Part shown: one piece after another, positions 50,917 to 60,766 of the stretch | Layout of the letters: each line of letters begins with the position of its first letter | Numbering within the stretch: the first letter of the stretch is position 1 | NCBI GenBank assembly: GCA_030141605.1 | Contig: JAQGDQ010000040.1 | Location: 650,501 to 714,500, forward strand | Direction of reading: 5' to 3' | Length of the DNA: 64,000 bases | Source: Tubiluchus corallicola | Taxonomy: Eukaryota > Priapulida > Priapulimorpha > Priapulimorphida > Tubiluchidae | The notes under the pieces: generated by a model | Databases searched by the model: none | The model's input: the letters and a program-made list of their open reading frames with translations, nothing else | What the model was told of the DNA's origin: nothing | Position numbers and translations under genes: made by a program

Positions 50917-51420
50917 CTCTCTGCTACCAATTTTGTGGTGTTGACAAAAGGTATAACAGTAGAATATACTTTAAACATTTATTGATACAGAAGTTTCCAC
51001 AGAAATATAGGTAAAATGATGTCTGCATATAATGTCTTGTAAAAGCCAACTGCTAGTACAGAATATAGCAAAACTAGAACAACAGTTAACTATTAGGTTA
51101 AGCCCATTTTTAGAATAGGTAACAGATAGATAGAAGCCATATCTACTACAGTAATAGCGGTTTTACAGGTTATTAATCTAATTGCAAATTAAATGTATTT
51201 TTTTATGATTTTCGGTCGTTCACAACGACACAATGTAATCAGGGCACGACTTGGTGTAACGATAAGTGCTCATTACCTTAATTTTATGTTCAGTGCAGGT
51301 ATCCTTGTCCAGGAACAAGATAGTGCTAAAGAGCCACTCTCCTGAGGCTACGGAGGGGCATCTCAATTACACTAAGCAAGGCAAGAAGTAGGAATGGCTT
51401 GATAAAAGCACATAGATTCG
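50917..51420 (-). mobile_element. 5' LTR and primer-binding site of the BEL element (left boundary uncertain)
   Basis: On the minus strand the sequence ATTGGTAGCAGAGAG (50931-50917) looks like a retroelement primer-binding site and lies just after a probable LTR end (CAACACCACA). The segment from 50938 upward is shared with the 3' remnant at 48588-48655 and, further up (51293-51351), with the older LTR at 48297-48355. The start of the LTR and any target duplication could not be fixed. Confidence 0.6.
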
Positions 51421-52369
51421 GGAAAGTTTTCCGACACTGAAGATATTTTTCAGTAACTAATATTTTTCGCAGTCTTTGCGAGAGGCGGGTCTCCTCACTT
51501 TTGCAGACTTATTACTGCCAAATGCATATATCTGCAACGTCTTGGTCAACGTCTGGTCAGAGATCAATGAAAAACGTGTCACCACCCATCCGTAAACAGA
51601 CGAGAGCAGAAAGCGGGCCACTCATTCTGTCAGACAGGACAGGACAGAGGTACCTTTATTAAAGAATATTAATTGTGTAAAAGAAAGTCAAGTGAGTGGA
51701 GGAAGTCGATCCTTTAGCGCAATATTTTAATATTTTTGAAGAATACTAATAAAATATCCAAATAAAATGCAAATCATATACACTACATGTGCTTGCTGAT
51801 ATCCATATGAGTAACGTATTTTATGAGCAGTTTGAAATTGGACTTACATTTCCCCATCTGGTCTGGGTCTCAGAACGACTGTGTCCATAAAATCTTGTTG
51901 CGTATTACATATTAATGTAGGGATGATTTCTATTACCTATTGCAAAGTAATCTGCTGTCTTGCTGTCTTTGTGGTACTTGCATGGCTTCTTTAATTTGCA
52001 GTCTTTATGGCACTATGTGAGTCGACACAAATTTTATGTCAATTCAGCTTTAAAATTTATTAATGGTAATAATTATTATTTTATTATTAATATCGTTGTC
52101 ATCGTTGCTTGGCACAACACTGGTTTTCACATCGACATCCTCTTTCTGTTTCTCTGTCTTTCTTCCCATTCGTTCTTTTCATCCATCCCTCTCTCTCTCT
52201 CCTTTTCCATTTCTCCCTGAGGTTGCCTTTAATTTATGCGACTGTTTTGATATTTTTAGGTCTCCTGAGTCACACAGCTTTATTATTTGTAGTTTAAACA
52301 TATAAATTTTTCGTGTTTTTTCTACAACTATGTTGTAAATTTCTATTTGTAATTTGTAGTTTGCTGGGT
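51421..52369. other. Unassigned stretch, partly possible LTR
   Basis: 51600-51650 is GC-richer, with a repeated GACAGGACAGGACAG motif, and may still belong to the LTR or its flank. The rest, including a short CTCTCT tract near 52188-52205, has no recognised gene. Confidence 0.3.
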
Positions 52370-52790
52370 GAAAATAAATAAGAAACTTGCTATTAGAGAG
52401 TTACAATTATCTCTTTACAACTGCCTTATCTTACCATACTTCAACTATTGCAATATATCTGCGGTTTGACTTATAAAACAAAGCTAAACAAGCTCATTAT
52501 AACATGAGCATTACAAAGGTCATTACAAAGAAATCCATAAGCGTACAATATTCCAAAAAAAGAAGGAAAACGTACCAATGACATGCTTTTCAGGCAGCAA
52601 AACTATTCAAGTAAACGACCTTATTAACTTCAACTTATCTGTATATACCAGCAACCATCTTATTCCGGGCTTCTACGCTAACTCTGTTACACTAAATGAC
52701 AGAAGATACTGCACAAGAAATAATGAACATAATCCACCTTATAATACTCTTACTACCTTACAGGACAGATGCAGCTAGACTATTTCTTAC
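52370..52790 (+). mobile_element. Degenerate LINE reverse-transcriptase C-terminal fragment
   Basis: Plus-strand translation shows LQLSLYNCLILPYFNYCNIS followed, after stops and a frame change, by NDLINFNLSVYTSNHLIPGF. A CTRNNEHNPPYNTLTTLQ tail comes next. The pattern matches the LYNSLILPYLNYCN...TR...HLP region at the C-terminus of non-LTR reverse transcriptases. It is strongly decayed. Confidence 0.55.
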
Positions 52791-53840
52791 TTCAAGAAGT
52801 CAATTGACGTGTAACATAACGTCAATCATTTTCGTTGACTGCCCAATCAGCGTGCAAGTTATTTCACACACTCCTGCAGCAGGTACGTTCAGGACATTTA
52901 GCTACAGCTCCGTCTAATACTGTTATGAAAAATACTGTTAGCGGGAGAAATATTGGCTTGATTCTAGATTTTAATATTGTCAACTGAAATTGCAAGTAAA
53001 TTAGTGGAAATATGTAGTATAGTTTCGTTTATATATGCACACCCGCTTACGTCTATGAGTTGCTGATTATACCATTTTGCAATCAAGAAAATACGCAGTT
53101 TAGTTTAGTTTATGGCTTTGCAAGTTAGATAAAAAGAACTATTTGATTAACTTTAAATAAGGACAAAACAAAATGTTTTCTTTTCTGGCCAGTGGCACTA
53201 AAACACTTAATCTTCAATCAAAACCACCACAGCTACCCGGATTGACAACAAACAAGCACAATATACGTTTGCATGTTTATGTAGATATTGTAGGCTGGAA
53301 GCAAACGCTCGCTTGCGTGCACGTATAATAAAATGCTTTTATAAAAATACCGCACAAGCTACCCAGAAGTAAGCGATTATACAGAAGCAAAAGCCAGATT
53401 CTGCTCATGCTTACGCTCTTCCCCGTTTCTCGGATTTCTTTTAACTCTGAGTTGAACAAAGAACCAATGACTTTTTTAAACCGAAACGAAACATTGCTTC
53501 ACAGTATGTGTTCTCTAAAGAAAAGGAAAACAGCAGGGATAAGATGGTAGGCTTATATTTGTATGGTGGTGATGTTCAGGAAGGGGTTATGCTTCGCGAA
53601 AATACATTCCTCGTGAATTTTTTGTGTGAATTTATTTTAGTGAATATTATAATTGCCACGTACGCCATAATACTATTATTTTTATGCTAGCAGTTTGGTA
53701 AACTGTAACAAATAGACGTAAAGCACAGCTGTTGCTTAGGTGGCTTGTTTCTGTGCAATGTTTGTAAGTACTAAATACTTTTTTAATAAACACAAGCCTA
53801 CATTTATCAAGTCATTATTAATTTTAATATATAATTTTAA
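52791..53840. other. Intergenic stretch
   Basis: No exon, RNA gene or clear repeat is visible. Confidence 0.4.
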
Positions 53841-53847
53841 TTATATA

Positions 53848-53905
<58 letters not shown>

Positions 53906-53908
53906 TAT
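53841..53908. repeat. (TA)n microsatellite
   Basis: About 68 bp of almost uninterrupted TA dinucleotides, with a GTA and an ACA interruption near the ends. Confidence 0.95.
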
Positions 53909-54724
53909 AGTATGATGCTTCTTTCAGTAAGATATGCCGCTTTTAACTTTGATTTCGTGATTTTTTCGCATTTTCACGAGAAAATTGGATTCGCCATTAA
54001 CAAACGTTATTAAGACTCATATTGCTTTAAACAAATGAAATGAAAAATGGGTCTTGGCATCGCTGACCTATTCAATTTCCTTTAAATACATTTGTGAGAG
54101 TCAGTAAGATGCTGCTGCTTGCCTGTTAAGTGCGTTACATTTCTTATCAGCGAAATTTGTGCTCGTGATATTTTAATGTTTCTTTAGTATTTCAGATACA
54201 TACTACGTTCTTCATGCAAAGAGGCCTACGTGAGCAATTATTTTGCATGCAGATTCCACGGCTAGTATACTGTCATTCAGTTCCTGTGAGATGGTTTGCA
54301 ACAGAAAAAAAGCGGGATCAAATATACATGTTTAGCTGACGAGTGTTCAAGTGGCCGATCCAAAATATATACAAAAATCGGGAAGCTAGCCAAACATCGG
54401 ATGGTACTACATGTACATAGCAGCAAAGATACACACGCCTTACCCGTTTTCTCATGGACTTGGTATCGTTTTTGTGTATATGGGCCATATAATTACGTAG
54501 TGTAAACTATTTTATAAATGTATGGAAATAATGTAATGTGTTTCACAATAAAGTTTTTCTTTTCAACGGAAACCTGTTATGTTATAGATTGAAATTCAGG
54601 CCTGCAAAAAAATGAGGCTGCAATGTAAGTTTCTTATTAACAATTTTTTGTACTTATTATTGTTCTTTATGGAATTGAAATCTTGAATTGTTGTGATGTA
54701 ATTAACAGTTGATGAATAATTAGC
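53909..54724. other. Intergenic stretch between simple repeats
   Basis: Only a 69-codon plus-strand frame at 54296-54505 is present. It contains a KYTCLADECSS...HRMVLHVH pattern loosely like a zinc finger, but with no partner exon or supporting context. Plus-strand AATAAA occurs at about 54549. Confidence 0.35.
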
Positions 54725-54955
54725 CTAGACTAACTAACTGACTAACTGACTGACTGACTAATTGACTGACTAACTCTGACTGACTAACTTACTAACTGGC
54801 TGACTGACTAACTAACTAACTAACTGACTGACTGAGTGACTGACTGACTGACCGACCGACAGACCGACCAACCGACAGACGAACTGACTAAGTAAATAAC
54901 GAACGAACGAAAGAACAAACAAACAAACAAACTAACTAACTAACTAACCAATTGT
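54725..54955. repeat. Tetranucleotide repeat block (ACTA/ACTG/ACCG/AACA families)
   Basis: About 230 bp of tetramers that change along the block: CTAA/CTGA first, then GACC/GACA near 54849, then AACG/AACA at 54900-54930, and CTAA again at the end. The periodicity stays at four throughout, suggesting one decaying and re-expanding array. Confidence 0.9.
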
Positions 54956-55152
54956 TCACTCCTCTTTGTTCAGAAAACCGGTTCTTGATTTTATCTGCAA
55001 AATTTATAGATCTTCCGTTTCGATTAAAAGAAAGAAAATTCAGCCTTAATTGCGATTCGTTGTGTTCAAAATTACTTGGAAAAGTAACTGTGGGTCTCTA
55101 AAAATTACGGGTCTTTGCCAGGCATTTCATAAGCGTTTGTATGCGTGTTTGT

Positions 55153-55355
<203 letters not shown>

Positions 55356-55358
<3 letters not shown>

Positions 55359-56750
55359 TCCAGCGATTCTGATTTCTGCTTTTTTGTTTTCCCACCTGGT
55401 TTTTGTTTGCTGCATGCTCTGTGGTTTTAATATGTGAATGTATCATTTTTGTAGTGCGGGAATTTTATTATAAATAATGTAAAAAATAATATTATAAATA
55501 ACTTTATATGATCTTATTGTTTTTTCTTTGTTCGCCTGAAAGTGAAACATCGTGTCTTTTCTTGGTTTAGTGGGATCTTTTTTAATTAGATTGGAAATCT
55601 CGGGTTAAATCAAGACTTTCTACAACAAGAAGCAATGAATAAAATGCAATGAAGCCGTTTTATTAAATTTTAATTTTAACGTATACATAATACATGGTGT
55701 TGAATAATACTACAAAATTTAATTTCCTCAATATATTTTTATCACAAACTGCTGCTTATATAAACTAATTGATTTGAATTCAATATAATTAAATTTCATG
55801 CTCTTATACCGGCCATTTGTTTAGTGCATTTTAAACGTACAATTTAAAGAGTTTTCGTTATAGCCTTGCAAGCTGGAGAAGATACACCTTACACTAGGCT
55901 CTGAATTATAACTACTAATTTATATAGCAGATATATACTACATAGCTACGTCCACCCGGCTATGAAGTACTAACTGGCATATGTGACATCAAAGACAGTC
56001 CAACTCTCAAAAATGATGTCGCTGAAAAGACTATATAGTAGGCCTACTGTACGGCTGCAACGCCGATTTACAAGCTTCGTATTAGATCTTCCAGCTCGAT
56101 TTTGGACAGAAATCCATCACCTGAAAACAATAAAAAAGCCTATATACAAATTATCTGTTACTTTCTCTTAGTTTTGATTAAACCAAATTATGTTCTCAAC
56201 AAGTAATCAACAACATGTCATCAAGTAAGCTAATGATCATGTAAGAACAATGCATTCTTGTCTAAATGTGATTCTATTTAACAAGAAAAAGAGAGCAAAC
56301 AAAGGATTAATTGCTCTCGTGACCTTCTTTCCTCGTATTGCAAAAAAAGTTTTTTTCCGACTGCCCTGCTTTTAGCTTGTACGATTTCTTTTAATTAATA
56401 CTGTGCATGAGTGACTTGTAAGAACAAAAACATCTATTGCAACAAAATCTCTTTCAAGTGTCCGTCATTAGTAAGAAGGCCTTTTATCAAAAGCATCTAA
56501 AATTTTATTTGTCATTTTAAATATTTTTGCACATTAATTAAAGTCATTATAAAACATTTTTATTATTGTAGGTGCACCTTCCAATTGAAAAGTCCATAAC
56601 ATTTTGAAAGCCCACAAGGCGTAGCCAGTTTTTAAAGTTAGGGAGGACACGCACATAAAAACGCTCTTAAATTCAATTAAATAGAATTAAATTCATTTAA
56701 ATTTTAATTTATATTATAAGCACAAGGAAGTTCAAAACTCAATAAAAAAC
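55356..56750. other. Intergenic stretch
   Basis: AT-rich; no exon or RNA gene is seen. The 62-codon plus-strand frame at 55983-56171 has no domain features. Confidence 0.4.
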
Positions 56751-56756
56751 TTTATT
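56751..56756 (-). terminator. Candidate distal polyadenylation signal of the secretory peptide gene
   Basis: Minus-strand AATAAA about 410 bases beyond the stop at 57167 and just past the inverted repeat. A weaker ATTAAA-type signal lies nearer the stop at about 57040, so the transcript end is uncertain. Confidence 0.35.
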
Positions 56757-56806
56757 AAATTTTAGTTATAAGTATCATTAATTATTTTTCTTATAAGCAT
56801 AAATTG

Positions 56807-56974
56807 AAACTTATCGAAGCAATGTGAAAATGTTTGAAACAATTATAATAGTCTCATTCATCTGAAAAGTCAAACAAGATTCCAGCGGCTGCCAGCGATT
56901 GAGAAGTAGTTGAATTCAGATGAATGAGACTATTATAATTGTTTCAAACATTTTCACATTGCTTCGATAAGTTT
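56807..56974. repeat. Perfect 60-bp inverted repeat with 48-bp loop
   Basis: The arm at 56807-56866 (beginning AAACTTATCGAAGCAATGTG) is the exact reverse complement of 56915-56974 (ending CACATTGCTTCGATAAGTTT). All 60 bases pair and the match stops abruptly on both sides. The 48-base loop is GC-richer than the arms and contains CCAGCGGCTGCCAGCG. Perfect arms imply recent origin or maintenance by gene conversion or function. It lies about 190 bases downstream of the secretory peptide gene's stop, so it may be in that gene's 3' UTR. Confidence 0.95.
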
Positions 56975-57166
56975 GGCGGTTAGGCGAGTAATGAGCCGTA
57001 AAGTTTTTTCCAAAGCCATTCGATAAAAATAAGGAGACTTTAATCTCACAAGTAAACTAAAGGGTTAAAGAATGTTGAAAAATCGCATCTTGTTTTGTTA
57101 AAGATCAATCAATTCTCTTCCCCAACTCTAGATACGTCCCAATATGGGAAGGAGTGTTTGTCAGTT

Positions 57167-58442
57167 TCAGTTATAACCTAAGAACAAAAAAACTTTTAAT
57201 TGAAAGAAGAACGTAAAAGAATTAGATAGAAAGCTGCACGAAGATACGTTCTTTTGAAAGCACACCTTTGTATTATGTATTTAAAAACAAGGAAATAAAA
57301 TACTGTTTATACCGTTTTCATCAAGTGTTTGCAGAAGTTGTTTGGGTTCTAAGCCAGTGTCTTCTACTAGTTCGTTTAACACATTTGTCAACAAGATCAG
57401 ATGTTCTTCACTACTCACTTCTACTTGGTAATTTGTAATACGAAGCACTCCCGATTCAGATTCTGTAGCGGATCTCTTTTTAAATCTAAAACAATGGCAC
57501 AAATAATACATGTTAAAATGATTTTAGCGATAAGGACAGTTTCTTCACTAGAAATCACAAATCAAAAAAGCAAAGACACAGTTTCGTGAAAACACCAGAC
57601 TATTTTAGTCTGGAATTGTTCAATATAAAACATATTCTACTTAGAATTGTTAGAATTTAGTTAGAATTGGACGTAATCTATAATATTTATGGTGTTTGCG
57701 TACGCAGAGCACTGCAGATTAGATTTAGACTAAATTTTCTCACCGAAACATGCGCACAATTTACGTCTCAAAAATGTCAGATCATAGAATTTACATTTTA
57801 AAATGTACATATTCCAATGTCTGCAATGCATATATGTCGATGGAAGCATTGAGATAAAGCATTTTATATATCATATAAAGACTGCTTTCCAACCACTTAC
57901 TTAGCAGGTAAAGCGCCTACTTTGGAAATAGAATATCTGGGTTCTTCCTTTGTCAAGAAATAGAAATTAAGCCAAGGAAATGCAAAAATATGTCATACTG
58001 AATAGAGGCTGCTTTCCGGCAAATTGCCTAGGTGGTAGATCGCCTGCACAGCAGATTAGCTAGAGCAAAGTTTGAGTAACAAATTTTTAATCAATTTCTT
58101 CCCCAAGCTGACAGTGGCAGCTAATTTCGCCAGGTGGTGGAAAAACAGAAAGAAAGAACTTATTAACCCACATAAAACAATAATTGCACTTTAATAACTA
58201 ATGAAATAACTTTACGATTGATTTTTGCAGTCAATGAAGGTAAAATTGAATAGTCAGTGTACTTACTCGTGTGTTATTTTTACACCGTAGTAACCGCTGC
58301 CTGGTCTGACGTCTGGACTAATGTAAGTGTTTTTTCCTACGGGATAGTGAACACCACGACTCTTACTAAAATTACAGCCTTCAGCGACCATACAAGCAGC
58401 TAATACAGTTATCAACAAAATCATTGCCGGCTTCATTATCAT
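57167..58442 (-). CDS. Unrecognised secretory peptide precursor (candidate prohormone)
   Basis: Three coding exons join in phase: 58267-58442, 57313-57485, and a final one from 57177 to the stop at 57167. They give 119 residues. The start ATG follows directly on an acceptor (TTTCAG). Residues 1-22 form a signal peptide (MIMKPAMILLITVLAACMVA then EG) ahead of Cys23. Residues 23-59 include HYPVGKNTYISPDVRPGSGY and lead to F60 and a KKR site at 61-63, a typical prohormone-convertase motif. The remaining 56 residues are acidic and probably helical (EEHLILLTNVLNELVEDTGL) and end ENGYN. There is only one cysteine after the signal. The layout resembles a neuropeptide or hormone precursor, but I recognise no family. 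A TATA-box leader exon lies upstream. Confidence 0.72.
57880..58130 (+). repeat. Two tandem tRNA-like (SINE-type) segments in the peptide gene intron
   Basis: At 57880-57955 the plus strand reads CTTAGCAGGTAAAGCGCCTA then TCTGGGTTCTTCC, close to A-box and B-box of a tRNA-derived SINE. A second, related unit at 58007-58080 reads TGCCTAGGTGGTAGATCGCC then AAAGTTTGAGTAAC. Both begin with a CTGCTTTCC-type lead. They look like decayed tRNA-derived SINE copies in tandem. Confidence 0.5.
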
Positions 58443-58768
58443 CTGAAAGGTTTTACAAAGCATAAATACGGCACATCCTTACATTAGTATAATAATGCAA
58501 ACTGTTGCACCAATACTGAATGAGGTATTAAACAATTTATTCTTCAAACATAACTGATTACAGCTTGCACTGTATTTTGTAGCTGCATATAAATATAACG
58601 TACAAAGCAACACATAGTTAAAAGAAACAGAATGTCAAATATACCACACTTACCAATACGTCTTTAATTTGCTTTTCATTTACAAAAAAATAATATACAA
58701 TATCGAAGCGCAAAAACGTTTGTTTGCTTTCGAACTTGGACATGTAAACGCGAACGAATTTTACTTAC

Positions 58769-58877
58769 CGTATTAATTTGCTTTTTCTTTCGCTGGAATA
58801 ACTTGCGCTTTCTCGGAGAAGTTAAAATAACAAGATCTTTTTCGAATTATTATATCTTGTATGAGTGTACGTGTTGG
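58769..58877 (-). other. Predicted 5' non-coding exon of the secretory peptide gene
   Basis: On the minus strand the sequence ends at a strong donor (TACG|GTAAGTAA, exon end 58769). It begins about 30 bases downstream of a TATAAATA box. It has no in-frame start leading to the precursor, so it would be a leader exon spliced to the coding exon at 58442. The start coordinate is estimated from the TATA position. Confidence 0.5.
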
Positions 58878-58900
58878 TACGACAGCTAAACGTCCTCCCC

Positions 58901-58908
58901 TATTTATA
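58901..58908 (-). promoter_or_regulatory. TATA box of the secretory peptide gene
   Basis: Minus-strand TATAAATA followed by a GGGGAGG stretch, about 30 bases upstream of the inferred leader exon. A textbook TATA box fits a tissue-restricted, strongly expressed secreted product. Confidence 0.55.
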
Positions 58909-59199
58909 CTGTTTCCGTGTAATTCCCCAGCTAGGATTTCCATTCCTACTCCCACGAGTGTTTCCTCCCTCCGCGTAAAATTTACACCCGGACACCGATT
59001 TTTAACGCTTTTTGAAAAGCGTGAATGCCTTCAAGCGTTACGGCTGTAAATTACAAGTAAAAATGTTGACCCAGCAAGCGGTTCTGTCTAAAATTTCGTT
59101 CATATAACATTACGTATTGATTTAAAATGAGAACAGTATCGTTCATTTGGAAAATAATGACCTATAATTTTATACTATTAGCGATATTTTTTATATAGT

Positions 59200-59325
59200 G
59201 GCGTTTAACCAGCATCCGGAATGCGTATGCGTTACACGTTATCCACCCGCAGAATAGCTGTGGAACAAAAATCAATAGAAAGGAACTGCAGAAAAAATAA
59301 TGCATAACGCAGGTCTGATAAACGA
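59200..59325. repeat. Short MITE-like repeat, copy B
   Basis: The segment starts GGCGTTTAACC, ends near GATAAACG, and contains AAAAATCAATAGAAAGGAAC then TGCAGAAAAA and TGCATAACGC. It is a diverged copy of the repeat at 20162-20286. Confidence 0.5.
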
Positions 59326-59732
59326 TTTTGTCTATTGCAATATCCAATTCCAATAAATCTAACCAATATAAATAGATTTTATTTATCTAATGGGATGTCT
59401 AGTTTATTAGATCTCTAATGTTCCAGTTTCAGATCATCAGATAAATTTCTGGAAATAATGTTTTGTAGTTTCAAAATTTGAAGTAAAATGAAATTTTATT
59501 AGTCTGTTAAGTTCTGTTTTACATCCTATTCGCTTTTAGTAGTCCGGTGATATTTGTTTGCGTTACCGCCAAAAAAATTCGTTGCCCATCTGACTAACCA
59601 TCCAAACACATAAAATGACATAAAATAGTTTAGTTTTTTCGAAAAAAACTCAGTTAAATAGATAATAATCTTAATTACGACTTTTATTGTACAACATTGC
59701 AAACAAGTATAAAATACAACAATTTAGGGTTT

Positions 59733-60062
59733 TTACATAACATTTATGCCTACATTTATTATAACAACATTTTTACTATGACAACAGTTCAGCAACTTTA
59801 AAAAATTCTGCACGAATAATACAAAAAATACTGTTATATTTATCTGTAAACAAAAGTTATCTGTGGTTTTTGTTATTATACAATTAACGCACAGATCTAC
59901 GCATTGGCATTTGGGTTCGCAAGTTTCCATTCTGTCAGCTAAAATTTTTTGTGGAAATTCTGAAATTGAGCGTAAAAACTGCAACGCCTGACACAGAGGC
60001 AGTTCAGAAAGAAACACCAACATTTCCATTAAATGGCAAGAAACAGAGAGGAAAAATGACAA
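59733..60062 (-). other. Isolated 109-codon open frame, unknown
   Basis: The frame begins MSFFLSVSCHLMEMLVFLSE and includes a cysteine-rich stretch METCEPKCQCVDLCVNC at about residues 45-61. The C-terminal third is F/I/N-rich and looks like translated AT-rich DNA. The cysteine-rich part could be an exon, since it is denser in Cys than expected by chance, but I see no convincing splice partners. Confidence 0.2.
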
Positions 60063-60766
60063 TTCCTTCCACCTAATAAACTATAAACTTTTACATTATG
60101 GCGAAACCTCAACAAAGCCCAGTTGTGCTAAACTCAGGCATTGAGTTGTTTGCCGTTCTGGCATTGCAAAGTACGTACCTGATAACAAAAATGTGGCAAA
60201 CACTGCGTATATTACCGGGTTTCACTGACGTTTATGATGTCTTAACAGTCACACAGAAACACTGTAGTCCGAAATTATAGGTGACAAAACGCAAAAAACA
60301 TCCAAACTTAGGTTACATGTAAAAGTCACTCTTCGGAAACTTAAAACCATGGTGTTAATACGCAATCGCGTAATTAAGATTATAGTGATTGGTTTTGTAA
60401 CCATTTCAAGTAAGCCAATTTAGTTCATGTTAAGAAAAATACTTTTGCAAATTGAAGCACTTTTTCCTTAACAGTTAACATCATTGAACATTGTGAGATA
60501 GCAATTGCTAGGCCTATAAACTTTTCTTTGTGGCCTTGTTTTGTGGGGTACTATGGAAGCCGCAACCCCTACAATACTATAAATGTGACACTGCCACTAC
60601 TACTTCGAATTCTGCAATTGTTGACATCCAAGTTTTCAAAACCTACTGTGTAAGACAGCTTATCGATTAGTCAAGCTTTAAGAACATTCTCATTTCGCCT
60701 ATTTCTGGCAAGTTCTTATAAAGCGAGGGCTTATAACAGAAACTTTGTAAGATGCTTCATGATATC

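Noticed and set aside
54296-54505. Possible zinc-finger frame
   Set aside because: Only one loosely spaced Cys/His set, no consensus linker, no neighbouring exons.
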